A DNA stretch of 64,000 bases from NCBI RefSeq assembly GCF_001949145.1, contig NW_019091397.1, forward strand, positions 1,461,477 to 1,525,476. Reading direction: 5' to 3'. The notes under the pieces are model-generated. The model was given only the letters and a program-made list of their open reading frames with translations, was not told the DNA's origin and made no database searches. Source of the stretch: Acanthaster planci (Eukaryota > Echinodermata > Asteroidea > Valvatida > Acanthasteridae). Both the position numbers and the translations under genes were made by a program. Of this stretch, positions 46,101-59,800 are shown one piece after another (the first letter of the stretch is position 1; each line of letters opens with the position of its first letter).

Positions 46101-48402
46101 CTCCCCATAGACCTATTGACTGTGTAACGGAAGAATTCGATTTATTTCATTCAACAGATTTGAGAAAATTTCCTCCAGGACTTACCAAACATGTTTTTCT
46201 GCCAGCTGCCGTAAGCCATGGTGACTGGCATCGGTGCACTTGGCAAATTGGAACAATGCTGACTACGGGCTGGCCTGGTCAGTCTCGACTAAGCAGCAGG
46301 TTTGCCGTCAACGCTCGTCAGAGGGTACGACAACAGAAACAGAGACGGTCAAATCAGCGGGCCCGACCATGGGGCACGACATCCAGCCCTAGACACCATG
46401 CTCAACCTCCGTGGGCACACGGGGAAAGTCCACGGGAGAAGGGGAACAGATCAGAAGGTACAACGACTCACAACGCGGGTCTGCTGTTTAAGGCCCACAT
46501 CGACAATGTAGGAAGTCATCAAAACACCCCTCCTGCGTTAACACGGAGTCCCTCCCAATTCCCCATCACCGCTATCAGTCTACGCTGACGAGCTTACCGA
46601 CTGGTAATAGGAACATCAAAGAGGGTAAACAAAAAAATGCACCAAGTCTACCATTAAGAATAGGCCTGCCTGTACTTAAAGGCCCCTTACTACACTTTTA
46701 GTCGCTCATTTAATGTCAGAAATTTACGCATAAGTCTGATTAATCCAAAATGTTAATGAGACAGCAAGAACCACAATTACCAATTTCTCATCACTTAATG
46801 CAGACTTCAACAGAAAACCCACCGGCTCACAGCAACGACGATCCGTTGTATTTGTTGACGAAGGAACGTTGTGTCAAACAGCTCACATTGTCAACCATCA
46901 TACTGAGACCACTATCCAACACTCGCTGGTTATCGATTCATCACTGGCAAGTCCGGCAAGGGGCAAGCCTAGAATGCCAATCAAAGGAGTTCTCAGTAAG
47001 TTTATTTTAAGGCTGAGGCTCAAACCACTGAGAACAATGGAACTTGGTAAAGCAGTTATGCAGCGAGCCGATCTATATTAATTTTTTTAATCCACCGAGC
47101 GAACATTCGGCAATCAGAAAATGCACAGCAAAGCAGAATGACTCTCAATATTCTTTTGAAAAAACAAATCAAAGAGCAACTCTGCAAGTGTTTGAAAAGA
47201 AGAAAATGAAAAAAGACAAAAAAATGCCGTGTTCTATTTCAGCAGCTAAGCCTCATCCTCGTCTGTGTGATGCCGCTGCCTTGCCCGATGGTGATAAACA
47301 ATATGGCAGTTCTTCAGAAGCCAACAGGGATGCCCAACTATGTCGGCAGAAGGCCCTCGACCTGGAAAGAGAAATACAGGTAGAGTGGCAGAATGAGCAC
47401 TTAAATATCAAGGGGCTGGTTGACACAGAGAAGCGGTTGTTGGACTATAGGCAAGTAGAGAAACAGCAAGATCACATGCAGGCTGAATTGCTTCAAGGAC
47501 AGATGGAAATGCTACGGCAGCAGGCTGAGCAGGAACACGGAGTTAGTGCTGCCGAATTGCAACACCGCGCTCATCTTCGACAAGAAGCTCAGCTGCAACT
47601 GCTCGCTAACCAGCAACGATTAGCTGAACTTGAACGCCAAGCAGAACTAAACCTACAAGCAGAACGGCAGCGCCAACGACTTCAATGCCAAGCTGAACTT
47701 CATCGCCAAGTTGCACTGCAGCAACAGGCACACATTCAGCGGCAGACCGAACTTCAGCAGCAGGCATATATCCAGTGGCATGCTCAAGTTCATCGGGCTG
47801 AGGTTGAACGACAGCAGCTTCTCTGGCAGGCCCAACTCAGGTGGCAAGCTGAGCAGGCCGAACTTGAGCGGCAGGCCTTAATGCAGCAGCAGGCACGACT
47901 TCAGCGGCAGGCTGTCAACGAAAGCCAAGCCTGGGAGACACAAAGACAGGAAGAGGCAAGCAAACAGCTGGCTGAAGCACATAGAAAAGCAGAGGAAGAA
48001 GCCAAATTTCAGGCCTGGGTCGTAGAGGCTCAAACTCGTGCCTTAGAGATCGCTGCAGAGGAATGCAGAAGAAACGAGCGCCTCTATCAGCTGAACCGGG
48101 AACGCGAGGAACAGGCAATTTGTGAAGGGTACCCAGCACGTCCCCCGGTTGTCAAGCCACCCAAGACAAGAAATAAGAACAATAATGGCAAAGTGTGCAA
48201 GAAAGCACAATCTGGATTGACGCAGACTCATTCCAACGATCAGGCCGAGCCACGTGCTGTTCAACCCTACGATCGAGACCAGCTGGAAACTTTCATTCAT
48301 GGGCCATCCACTCCTTCAAAAAAATGTAGGCCACGAAAGAAAAATCCAGGCCTTCCGTCTCTGTCGAAGGTTATGCTCTCTGGTAAACCCAGAAGGAGAT
48401 AA
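43125..48402 (+). CDS. Unidentified multipass membrane protein with Gln-rich coiled-coil C-terminus
   Basis: I do not recognise the family. The proposed exons are 43125-43964, 44411-44565, 44904-45019, 45374-45532, 45672-45806, 46765-46995 and 47243-48402. They keep one frame through phases 0, 2, 1, 1, 1, 1 and total 2796 nt (931 aa). Exon 1 predicts four membrane segments (about residues 8-30, 113-134, 178-198, 247-267) and then a basic RSRRKKRK stretch. The middle exons are soluble and acidic (EYSDEELEDGD). The last exon is a long coiled coil dominated by Gln, Ala, Leu, Glu and Arg (repeats like LQRQAEL), with a basic tail. Splice sites of exons 1, 2, 4, 5, 6 (donor) and 7 (acceptor) are good. 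The exon 3 donor (GTCATT) and exon 6 acceptor are weak. Two genes, or a different exon set, remain possible. A polyA signal (AATAAA) is at 48463-48468. Confidence 0.6.
46288..46640 (+). repeat. Dispersed repeat family F, copy 2
   Basis: Homologous to 34293-34640 (starts AGCAGCAGGTTTGCCGT). It lies within the intron between exons 5 and 6 of the unidentified gene. The 171-codon open frame running through it from 46073 is partly repeat. Its upstream part (about 46113-46211, ending at a good GTAAGC donor) could be an alternative exon, though in a phase that does not fit the model. Confidence 0.55.
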
Positions 48403-48462
48403 CTACCTACGGAGTTTTCTCGACATCTATTAGAGGGTATAGGACGACAGACTTCAGCTATG

Positions 48463-48468
48463 AATAAA
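48463..48468 (+). terminator. Candidate polyadenylation signal of the unidentified gene
   Basis: AATAAA lies about 60 nt after the TAA stop; a second AATAAA follows at 48616-48621. Confidence 0.5.
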
Positions 48469-48621
48469 TTACAGTGGCGAGAGGAGAGTTACTTTGAATA
48501 GGTCATCTTCTCGAAAAGGCGGCCAAATCTTTGACCAAAATATCCTGGCATTTTCGTGAAGAGACAAACTGGAACCCGATACTAAACAAGGTTCCATGGA
48601 GAGGAGCAAAAAATCAATAAA

Positions 48622-49230
48622 ACTTGAAATATTTTTTCATCTTGTGGGAGACGTCATTTTATGGCGCACAGGAAATGGGCTATTGCTGTGCATGCTGGGC
48701 ATTAAAAGGTTGTGTCTGTAGCGTTTTTTTTTTTTTTCAGTAGATGGTCCTCCGTTTTAACCAGACAATCATGTTATAACAAATTATCAAAGGACAGAAT
48801 TCCTCCGGTAGCATGGACCATGTCATATGTGCTAGGCGTGTCATATGTGAATGGCAACGAAGTTTGCCAATGTTTTATCCCTTTATTTGCAACTTAGCCA
48901 AGGAAAAAGAGGCTAAACTCTTTTCAATCTGACTTCAATATTTTACGAGGTATGCATTACCTATTTGGACAAGGAAAATAAAAACAGTTTAAGAACAAAA
49001 TGCTATTTTTCAAAGAAAGGATTTCATAACAGTTTTCAATTACCTTTCCATCTGAATCTACACAATGGAATGAATTCCCTTATATTTGGACAAGACGAGA
49101 AAATTGTACAAAATATGAAATCTATTCCCGCTGTGAGTTGCCTTTTTGTCAGTGGCCCTATCCAAGGGCACACACATACTCTAAGCCATAAACTCCAGTT
49201 CCTTGCCGATAAAACACCCATATGTAAATC
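48622..49230. other. Intergenic, nothing recognised
   Basis: No exon or repeat could be supported between the polyA signals and the SINE. Confidence 0.4.
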
Positions 49231-49596
49231 AGGGGAGTCAGGTTGGCAAGGTAGTTCTTTCCTCGCCTTCCATCTCTGTGGTCCCGGGTTCGATTCCTGG
49301 CCCGGTCCACATGTAGATTGGGTTTTCAGTCCCTACCTGACTCCGTGGGTTTTACCCAGAATATTCCTCTGGGTTTTCCTCCCACCTCTAAAACTGTACA
49401 TGTAACTGCTTCTTACTGTCTCCCCTTTACTGATGTTGGTGAATGTAGGTCGTTTGGCGGCTACCCGAGGCGCCCTTGTATGCCATAGGCTCAACCATGT
49501 TTAATGTATTCATTGTTCCACGCTTAATGTCTTCATTGTACAGCGCATTTGAAATGAAATTTCCGCTTTATAAATAAACAAATTATTATTAATTAT
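49231..49596 (+). mobile_element. tRNA-derived SINE, near full length
   Basis: A pol III B box, GGTTCGATTCC, is at 49287-49297, preceded at the expected distance by a weak A-box-like GGTTGGCAAGG. A middle domain follows (GTGGGTTTTACCCAGAATAT, GGGTTTTCCTCCCACCTCTA) that resembles the conserved central domain of V-SINE/Deu-type SINEs. The 3' end (GTACAGCGC, GCTTTATAAATAAA) ends in an ATTATTATTA tail, as in LINE-borrowed tails. It is not a tRNA gene: the acceptor stem and cloverleaf do not close. A second copy lies at 53490-53622. Confidence 0.75.
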
Positions 49597-50841
49597 CTCC
49601 ATTTTCCTTTTTAAACATGGCCTCTCAACAACCACGCACTGACTAAAACAGAATATCTGATACAAAAGATGATCAAAATATGCACATTTAAACTCTTTAT
49701 TCCATGAGTTATTCACCTAAAAGTAGAATCGGTAGACATTTCAAAATCTTGTTTGAAAAAGTTGAATATTAACTGACGTAATACCATTTCTTCCACAGAT
49801 TTTTTACATGTATGGGCGTAATACAATATATGTTGTTTTTTTCATTCCATTCATAAAATAAACCAATAGCTGTGTTTTATTTCCACAGGCTGTTCAAGGC
49901 TTTACTTTCAAATAAATATTTGATTCGCTTACAAATCACACGTGCTTTTTTGCATTCCTTCAGCGTGTAATTTTCCGTGATGACAGGAGGGCAACATGCT
50001 CCCGATTTGAAGCTGCAGGAACTGGTTTTCAACTTCTAATATCAACTGGAGCAAAAAAATGACTGTCAACTTCAAATAAACTGCTACACTCGCGTTTGGT
50101 TTTTACAATACCTAATCTTCAATCAGTTGTGTTACCTTGTATTAGGCAAGAACTGCAACATATCCATGGTACCCTGCTACCCCTTGTGACAGTTTCACCA
50201 CTGTCCAGTAAAACACATGCATTAACAGCATCCCTTTGTGCATGCTGGTACTCAACAAGGAATATCGGCAAGCACATGACGACAAATCTGCCAGTCAGAA
50301 GTTTACTCTTTCAGAGGCACGTACGTAGGGTACAGCAAAATGAAGAACTCCCCTTAATAACCCTTAAAGGGACAGGGTTTTTCCCTACAGCTAGGGGTGA
50401 TCTCAGCTGTCCCATCCTTGATCTTTTTGAAAATTGACATGCATGTTAAACAAAACCCTCATTATGAGTTTCAATTCAATTCAATGTTGGGTTTTGGTAC
50501 TATTGTCATTTATGTCATTCACACCCTCATGCATATCGGCACACATGCCGGCCTGCATGTTTGAGGCTCATATCAATGGAAAAGTGAACTCAACCAGTCT
50601 ACAAGAATAGGCATTTTGTAAGAACGGTATATCTGATTTTAATAAAGCTAATGTAAGAATGATCGTAAGACATTACTTAAAACCTCCAGTTGGCACTAAC
50701 GAATACTTTGCAATGACAATGGAAAAACTGTTGAGGAGAAACACCTGTCCAACTCTTTTGCGATAAATCTTGCGAGCCTCCACTGTTGAATAGGATTTTT
50801 TCCTCTTCAATAATATATAATGAACTTCCTCTATACAATGA
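49597..50841. other. Intergenic, nothing recognised
   Basis: Convergent space between the unidentified plus-strand gene and the 3' end of CEBPZ. A 113-codon open frame near 50096-50437 has no recognisable content. Confidence 0.4.
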
Positions 50842-53800
50842 TCACTTTCTCTTCAAAGGCCTCTGCTGTTTTGCCTTTCTGCCTGATGACGGCCCTCCCT
50901 TTTGGAGCTCTCGTCCCTGTCCCTTCTTGAAGGGTTTGCCCTTGGTGAACCGGCCCTTTTTCTTGGCCAGCATCATGCTCTTTGGGTCCCTGCCTTGGAT
51001 CCATTTGTCCCTCCGCATCTCCCAGTTCAGCTGTTTGGCATCTGTCCACACATGAGACAATCCAGCTCATTAGTTCTTATCTCAGCAATGCAACAGACAA
51101 AAAGGACATAAAACCACTTCCTTAAAACTGCTTAAAAAAAACATATCTACTGCTATTTGTAAATACTTTTAACACCGGCACGGCTTCATACCCCGAAAGG
51201 GTGTACTGTTTCCACTAAGAAGGGAGGGGAGCCTCAAGAAATGAGAATATCTCAGGCCTAAAAATGATTGAACGGCAGTCAGAAAGTAATTTCAACACCA
51301 GGGATGAGATTGGAAGAAAATGTGGTATCCACAAAATAATCACCGGAGGTTTAGAGGGCCTTACAGCAGCATAGGGTCTACGGTGGGTTGTGTCCATGTT
51401 TCAGCACCTCTTAAAATACCCCTTTCTTTTTGTCAATATCAACTTTTATACACAAAAACACCTTATTGGTAAACTCCAGATATAATAAAAGATTGCATGA
51501 AAAATCCTGAAATCAGGAAAATCCTGAGAAGAAAAATCCTGAAATCAGGTATGAATAAAAACTGACAAATCTCACCCCTGCAATACAAAAAATAAGAAGG
51601 AACCCTGCGCATTTCATTGAAAAAAAAAAACCTCGAGGTTGCACCCCTTTGATCTAAATTTCCCCTGGTAGATATTTGGAATTTTTGGTTCGTCGTGAAA
51701 GTAAAATCCAAATTTGTGCCAGACGAAATTTGCAAATTTTGGTTTAGCACGAAAGTAAAATCCAAATTTGTGCCAGAAGAAATTTGCAAATTTTGGTTTA
51801 GCATGAAAGTAAAACCCGAATTTCTGCTAACAAAAATACGTAATTATGGTTGTCTGCTTTTGGTCCACCAGCGTTAGGGAGTAGAGGTAAAATCCAAATT
51901 TCTGCTCGAAGAAAATTGGTAAGGGTTTTACTTGTAGTAAATTCTAATTTTCTGCAATCAAGAAATAGGAAAATCGGGATTTCTACTGTTTGGTCCATCA
52001 TATCCAATACCCTATATTTTGTATAACAAAAAGAGTCAAAATCCAAAAGTAATTAAAACCAGTTGGTAGTTTGATCATCGACTCCACACTAGTCATGTGA
52101 CAGGATCTTGACCAATAGGAATGGGTGAAATACTTATGAATGAAAATTGAATGTACACAGCTTCATTAAAAAATGCAGTAGAAACACAAGAGCCAATTTG
52201 TGCATGTGGTAATGGGATATGCATTGAGATAAGACAGTACAGGTTGTTACTTGAAACAGGTGTATGCGTTAGACCATTACAGCTAACATTTACAATCCCC
52301 AAAACAGGCTACATTGACCAATAATAATACCAGTGCTTTAACAGTCATGTTTCTGGAAGTATAAGTGCTACAAGTAACTGCAAAATTTAAAGCCTCCAAT
52401 TCAACAGACACGTACCTGCATTATCCTTGTTAGCCATGGCATTTAGGCTGATGCTGTCAAACTTGGCCCCAACATGCTCGTCCATTAAGGACGAAAACTG
52501 GAGGATGAAACAAAAGGGGACACTGAGTTTATAATACGTGTACCTTGAAACCAAATTGGTTTCAGACAATTTGTGACTTCTTGCATGAACAAGTCCAAGG
52601 AGATGGCATACATTTACATGTACAGTGTTTGAAAGAATCACATGCAATTTATTGCAAGCACTGATGGAAAAATCGTCACCAACACCACGAAGTAACACAA
52701 ATCTATAGATGTGTGCGCTTTAACGCACATTTTATATAAATATGATATTTTTGTTTTCACAAAGAGACACAAATGTCTTGCATCAAGTGCTCCAACATAA
52801 CATGTACGCAATGTGTACCAATTAGGACTATTAATGATCAGGATAGACAGCATTTATTTGAAAATGCTCTTTTTTGTCTAATTGAATCTCATTTCCATAC
52901 AGAGAGACCTGCCAGTAAGACATAATCATGAGAAACAGGAAACTAAAATTACTCTATCTAGGAAAAGGTGAGTTCTAAAGAATTCCTTGAAATGTCCTAA
53001 ATAGTTTTTAAATATCCAACTGAAGACAGAAAAATGTTCAACTCATTCAACCAGCAACTGAGACATTTATGCCACCAGCTTTATAGTGATTTGCAAAACA
53101 AATTGAGAGCTCATTGACTTTTTTATCAATTTTGTGAATGCACAAAATATACTCTTTACCACTGAAACTGTTCCCTCCCAATCAAATGAAAGCCAGTTGA
53201 CAGGATATTAAGAAATCATCACCTTTTTAAACAAAAAATGGGCACAGATTTTTCAACCCTCCCCTATTGTATATTTTGAGCAACTGTGAAAAGATAAAAC
53301 AGAAAGTGGATGACCCCCGAAAGGGTAAGGAATGAACAGAGGTTGGATCTTGATGTACAGTACATATGTAATGTATCTGGCTCAGTTAGTCTGTCAAAGC
53401 AAAAACCTTCATCTCAGAGGTTGGATGACCTATAGAAGCAAGGGTGCCGCAATGTGCAAAGGAGAGGAAATAATGAAAAGCAGTTTCATTTTTAGAGGTG
53501 AGAGGAAAACCCCAGAGGAATATTCTGGGTAAAATCCACGGAATTATGTACGGACTGAGACCCGATCCACATATGGACCGACCTGGGAATCAAACCTAGG
53601 ATGCAGAGGTGAAAGGAAAAAGAAAGACCTGTTTCCCCTGAAATGACACAACATGCAAAGTCTGCTTATCATCCTGGCAATTGATTTATAGAATGAGATG
53701 CCAGACTTTAACAGTTCCTACCTCTTCCGCTGTTGCCTGCAAACTGCCTGCGCTCTGCATGGCCCCATCTCCTTTCCTCCTCTTCTTGCCGCCTCTTTTA

Positions 53801-56800
53801 GGAGGCTTCCCGCCTTTCCTCTTCGCCCCGCCCACAGCTCCCAGGAAGTCCATCTCCCCTTCAGAGTCGGAGTCGTCACCAGCTTCAACTTGCCTGGCTG
53901 GTTTCTTAGTCTTTCGCTTGGCTGCCTTAGCTGAAGGAAGCTCCTCTGAAATACGTCAAAGCATTCTGAATTCAAGTCCAATTCTAACAATTGTGACCAG
54001 ATAGGAAGAAATTACGGTTAGGTCTTGAATATGTTCCAGTAACTTACTTGTATCCGTCCAAGCATAAAAAAATGTGCGTGATCAAACTTTGAGCTAGTAA
54101 TGTCAGGGAATGTTATGACAACCAGTCCTATATTCTAATAGTAATGCCAACACTGGGTTCAAGGTTTTGCGTGACAATCTGTCTTTGCAAAAGATCTTCG
54201 CCAGCACAAATCTGCAATGTTGCACTGTGTCTTCAATGTGAAATAAATCCTTGGATGATTGGATATCTAGTATAACTGCTAATTACTCTAAAAAATTTTG
54301 ACTAATCTGGGAAACAGAACTCTGATGCAATTTTTATAAAGAATGTTTAACATGTACATGTACAGAATTCAATTGTATCATAAAAGGTGATATAAAATGG
54401 ACATTACTGCATACAAGTATACGGAAGTAAATTGCTTTTTCTTGAACATTGCGAGCAGTATTGGGTGCACAAATGATAGAAAATTAGTCCTCTTGCATGT
54501 GTCTCCCATATCTCATTATTTTTGTATGTACTATTGACAAAACCACGTCATCTCTCTTCTTCCATATGTTACGCCATTTGCTTCTTTACTTAACCACAGG
54601 GAGAATGTAGCAAACAAACATTTTCTGACCTCATCCAATACATGACAAGAAAATAAATAAACAATGTCACAACTGACCTGAGGTGTCTGATTCCCCAAAC
54701 CCCTCCTCATCAAATTCGTCGTTCTCAATTGTGAATCCATCATCACCATCGTCATCATCATCCCCTCCAAAGTCGCTGTCATCACTGGCATCAGGGCCGT
54801 CAAAGTCCTCCTCACTCTCACTAGAATCCTCCGTGGATGCTCTCCCCTTCTTCTTTGTCTTAGTTTCCTTCTTCCGGCTCACATCACTGAAAGGCAAAAT
54901 CGCATGCGCATGCACAAATCAAAACGTCCATTGTGGACACCATAAAATGCGATTTTTCCAAGACAAGTACACCAAAAAACGAGTTGTGAACTACAAAACG
55001 ACCACGGCAACAAAACTATATTGAACTGAAATGAACCTTTAAGGTTTGAAGGTTCATCAGTTTCCTCAGTATCAAAATCAATTAACAGTAGAAAAATAGT
55101 TCCAAGCTTAAAAATAATGCAACAATCTAGCGATAGTAAAGAGAGTGATAAAGATACTTCACAAGGGCCCTGTAGAAGGCAAAGCTTTTAAGCATAATGA
55201 ACCCAAGAAGCTCAGTGAGCCTAAACCAGGCAAAAGGATGTAACATATAAGATTGAATATGTGTTGAATGGTCAGTCACAAATTACACAAGATAGGGCTC
55301 AGTGAGTGTGCTGTATTTTATGTACATGTGATTAACAAATTACCTGAACACATTCAGGTACAAACTGACAAACGCTACAGATCAATTGAACTGATCACAG
55401 GTGTACTCATAATGAGCCTTTTTACATGTACATGTATATGCCAAGTTTTAAAAGAGCGGGCATGGGGCAGCCAACATCTTTAGCGGCAAATTCTGATCCC
55501 CCCCCGTTGCAAGATGGTCTGACAAAAAGCTCTTTTAAAGCTAAATGGGTTCTGATTGCTTTCAAGTGAACTTCACCTCTTAAATGTGGTTACTGCTCCC
55601 AAACTATGTAGTCCTCTGACACATGGCCAAAATTGTGCAGCCAAAAACAGAACAAAGTTTTGGTTGGGCTTGGGCCGTCTTTACCAAAAATTAATTTTTC
55701 CAAGTTCTATCTTTTGCAGAGAAAACTCACCCTGCAAAGTCCACGACATCATCATCGCCTTCTACTTCTTCATCTTCCAAGTCCATTGTTTCTGTAACAA
55801 GCCCAAATTGAAAAACAACCTTGACCTCAGCCATGCCAAACTGTGGAAATGTTCTGCTTAAAGTTCAAATAATTAAATAACCACTTACCCGTTTGTTGTG
55901 CTTTTCATTTATAAAAATGTCAGCAGTTGTGCATTTCTAATTGATCTTCAGAAAAAGTAGGCTCAGAATGATCACTTTCTCAAAGTTCTGTTTCTTTTCA
56001 ACTCTGTTGAGAGCGCGGTGACTTTCTCAAATGAACCACTGCATACTTCACTTGAAATTAGCCTACAGATGTGTGGATGAACTACAGACAATATGAATAG
56101 GGAAACCAAATTGCCCTAGAAAAAAATCATCAGCATAGAATATTTGAGGAATTTTTTTTTATAAACTTCATCAAGCCCAGAAACCAACCAAGAATCCTGT
56201 CAAATTCATCATCGTCGACGCTAGATGCATCACTGTCAAACTCAAAGTCATCATTGCCACCGTCCTGGTTGTCAATTCTGTCTTTTCTTTCATCTGTGAC
56301 AAGCAGGGCTTTCTTCCCCTTTGAGGTGAAATACCTGCAAACACAATGAGACAGATTCAGCTGCAAACAAAAGCAGACTCTTGAAGAATGCACACAACGT
56401 GCAGTGCAGACATCTTTGTCGATACGAAGCTTAGAAATTGCATTGAGGCTCTGTGGACAATTAAGCACGGATAGGTAAGAGAATCATGACGAGTTCTGTG
56501 GTTTCGTGAACCCGACCATCAAACTCAAGATATGCATGTTGCTGGAAAGGTCCAGCCCATGGTGTTCTGGTGTATGTGTCCCTCAGCAAGACACACTGTC
56601 AAACATGCCTCTCTCCATGCAGACGTAAAATGGTTACCTGTGACATCTTAGATAATTACCGGGTACCATATTTAAATTAAGCATTGGCACCTGAGATTGC
56701 AGCATTGTGTTCACGCTGGAGTTGACAGGCTTTGACAAACATTTTAAGGACCTAAGGTGGGTTACTAAATAGTATCAAGCATTCTCCACTTTTCAAGTGG

Positions 56801-59800
56801 ACTTAACATGAGTTTTCATGCAAGATACAATCAAACCCATGTCAAACCACATATGCTCATTTCACATACACAATTTGGACTTGTAGCAGTTACCAACACT
56901 CAAGCTATTATGCTCCTTTTTCTACCTGTAGGCCAACTCCTTTAAGCTAGAAAATTTCCTGGTATATTCCTCTTCATTTTTTCCATAGGTAAGCTTGACC
57001 CCAAAATGCTCCCGAAGCTGCTTTTGAAAGGGGAAAACGCTCTGTGGACGTGTCCAAGTCCACACAACATCTTCTTTAAAACTCTACATTACGTGGACTT
57101 CTTTTGTGTGGAGGTCCACACTGTGTATGCCACTCTTGCACACAAGAACCTCTGTTTGGTTCCTGTGGATAGCTCAGTCATGTTTTTCAAGATTCAATGA
57201 CCTGTAAAGCCTTGACTTTGAAGACGAGCTTCCTTGTTAAATCATTACTTCCAAACATACTTGTTTTCAGCTTTTGCTTTTTTGCATCTTTTCTGCAGTG
57301 TGGCATGACATTTATACACACTGGAATGCAGCATCCAAGGCCTAACAAAAAGATCCAAGGAGCATTCTCTGAAAAATAACTACCCTGAAAGAGTGCTATA
57401 GATAAGGGAGTTAGTACTTGTGGAAGAAGAGTTCATCGATGGGGATCTTTTCTGCAGCGGTCTTGAGGTAATCCTTGGTGTTGACAGCCAACAGTCTGAT
57501 AGCAGATGGCTTGTAGGCTTTGTCTTTAGGTTCCATGATAGACTTCTTGACTGCAATGAAGAGAAAACACAGGAAACCACAAAAAGATAGATAGTATTTC
57601 AATATAATGCTTCGCACACCTTAAGGGATTTAATGCATTAAAGGCACATCTCATTGATATTTTAAGTGTTAGTGCACCATCTCCATGTACACTTGGGTGT
57701 CCTCTGTTGAGCGTATTCATAGCAATTCATGGCATCCACCATGTATAAGGTTAGGTTACTGCAAATATGCAAGAAACAATTCATCTTGTACTGCACACTG
57801 CATGCCTCGATTGTGGGATATGACTTTGTCATTAACAAAATGGTTCACTGGTGCTCCATACTGGTCTTGAAAAGACCTCCTTTTTCACCAATGCTGGTAA
57901 AATCAAATTTACAATATAACATGAATCCCCTCTATGTTTGGACTTGGGAATAAGCCTTGGGTGTTAAACAGCTCAAAGCATATTTGTAATATCATTTTAA
58001 AGCCTGGTGGTCTACCTGCAGAAAGTAGACATCAAAATTGGCCAGTTATGATTTATTAAAAACACAAGTTAATGGGAGCAGAGTGAACCAAACCTGCAAT
58101 ACTTGATTTTTCCCGCAGTTGGAAAAGATGAAGCATAAAAACCACTTTAAAATATGCTGCAGTTTAAAGTTCATGAATCTTTGCATTAACTTCAAGAGCA
58201 AAGCGTTGTCCTCAATTCAACTGTTAACCTCCGAGATTTTACATTGCGCACTAGCAAGTAGAATATCAAATTGGCTGAAGATGGAATGAAGGTAGGATAT
58301 CGAATAAGCACTTGACGGAATAGACTAAGGAGTAATGTTTAAATCTCAAGAGCATCTACCCCTTTCTGTTTGCTTCTTTGGGTTTCTGTAGACAAACCGA
58401 TCCAGGAAACGCATCTGGGTGAAGTCCTGCAAGGGGTTGCCCGTGTAGTGCACCTTCAGACCCTCGCGTATCGTCTGGGCAAAGAGCGCCACCGTGGGAT
58501 GGTAGTGATTTGCCAGCTGAAATTGTCACGAGAGAGATTTTTATTCAATACTCTGCAATACAGTGGCTATGTGTATCTTTACCTTTGTGGGGGCATTTAC
58601 ATAACACACAATATGATGCACGTAAAGCACGCAGCAATCATCAATGTCAAAGGGTCCAGCAAAAAACTACAATAGAAAAACTGTTTGGCAATCCGAAAGG
58701 AACCGGTGATTTTAGCTTGATGCTTCAGGATATGCTTGAACAGCATCTTTCTTCTGCAGTGCTTATTCACACTTAACATGGTCACCTGCAAAAGTTTGAT
58801 CAAATGTGCTGCAAAGGTGTGTTTAAAGAGATATGAAACCATTGAAAATCCAGGTAACCTGAACAAAGTGGATTGAAAAACGTGCAACATGTACCTGACC
58901 ACTTGTTGATGGTGCAAAGATATGGCTCAATAGCTCATTGGCACAGAACCAGCAAGGTAAAAGTGGAGGTTGGGCACTTAAAACCTCATTCCCAATGATT
59001 TGTTTACATGTAATCCAAACCCTGTTACCATGGTTACTACTGACCAAGTGCCAAGTGTTTATTGAATCGCAATTGGTCACGGGGCACCAACTTCCAAAGT
59101 GCTAAAGATCGCCAACTGCACTTTTGTAATGCAATATTATGAAATAAACTGATAATATTCAGAGCAGTGTTATGTTCACATAGAGACAGAGACAAGGTAG
59201 TTTGTTTCTACCTAAAGGGCAAATCCTCACAGGGCACACTGCCTATACAAATTCATGCTGCTTAGGATAAAATCATTCTGGAGAATGTTTTCACAGCCCC
59301 GGACCAGAAACTTCAAAGTCACAACCTGAAACAAGTTTAAGGTGGCCTCCAGAAATGGTTATGTCATCAAAGAGAGAGATAAAGTACCAGTTAGCAGAAG
59401 GTGTTGTGGACAAATGTCATTTTCACTAAATAGTTAGCAAGGTTCTTACAGCTTCTGCTCTTAAGCATTCTGGAAGACACGCATTTTGTTTCCCTGCATG
59501 AATAACATATAATATTCACTTCATGTTGGAGATGCAACGCATGTGTGTATACTTTCTGCTGTTTGGAAACAGCAATGAACAAACTCCAAACTCTTGGTTC
59601 CTGTTTGGCTGGAACAACAATGTCACAAAGACAGCAGAATTCACAATTCGCAACCAATAACTGAAGCAGAAACATATTTTTGGTCAGGGTTGAAAAAAAC
59701 AGCTCGTGACAAAAACCAAGAAGCTCAATCACCTTTGAACATAAAGCAAGCTGTTGTGCACAGTGCTGCTCTAAGCTGGGTTTTTTCCAAGTCTGACAAT

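Noticed and set aside
49270-49310. Possible tRNA gene
   Set aside because: Only the B box is tRNA-like; no closing acceptor stem, and it is followed by SINE body and tail.
50096-50437. 113-codon open frame downstream of CEBPZ
   Set aside because: No recognisable content and no splice or polyA support.
51463-51804. Repetitive minus-strand ORF with an 18-residue unit
   Set aside because: A by-product of a 54-bp tandem repeat within the CEBPZ intron.
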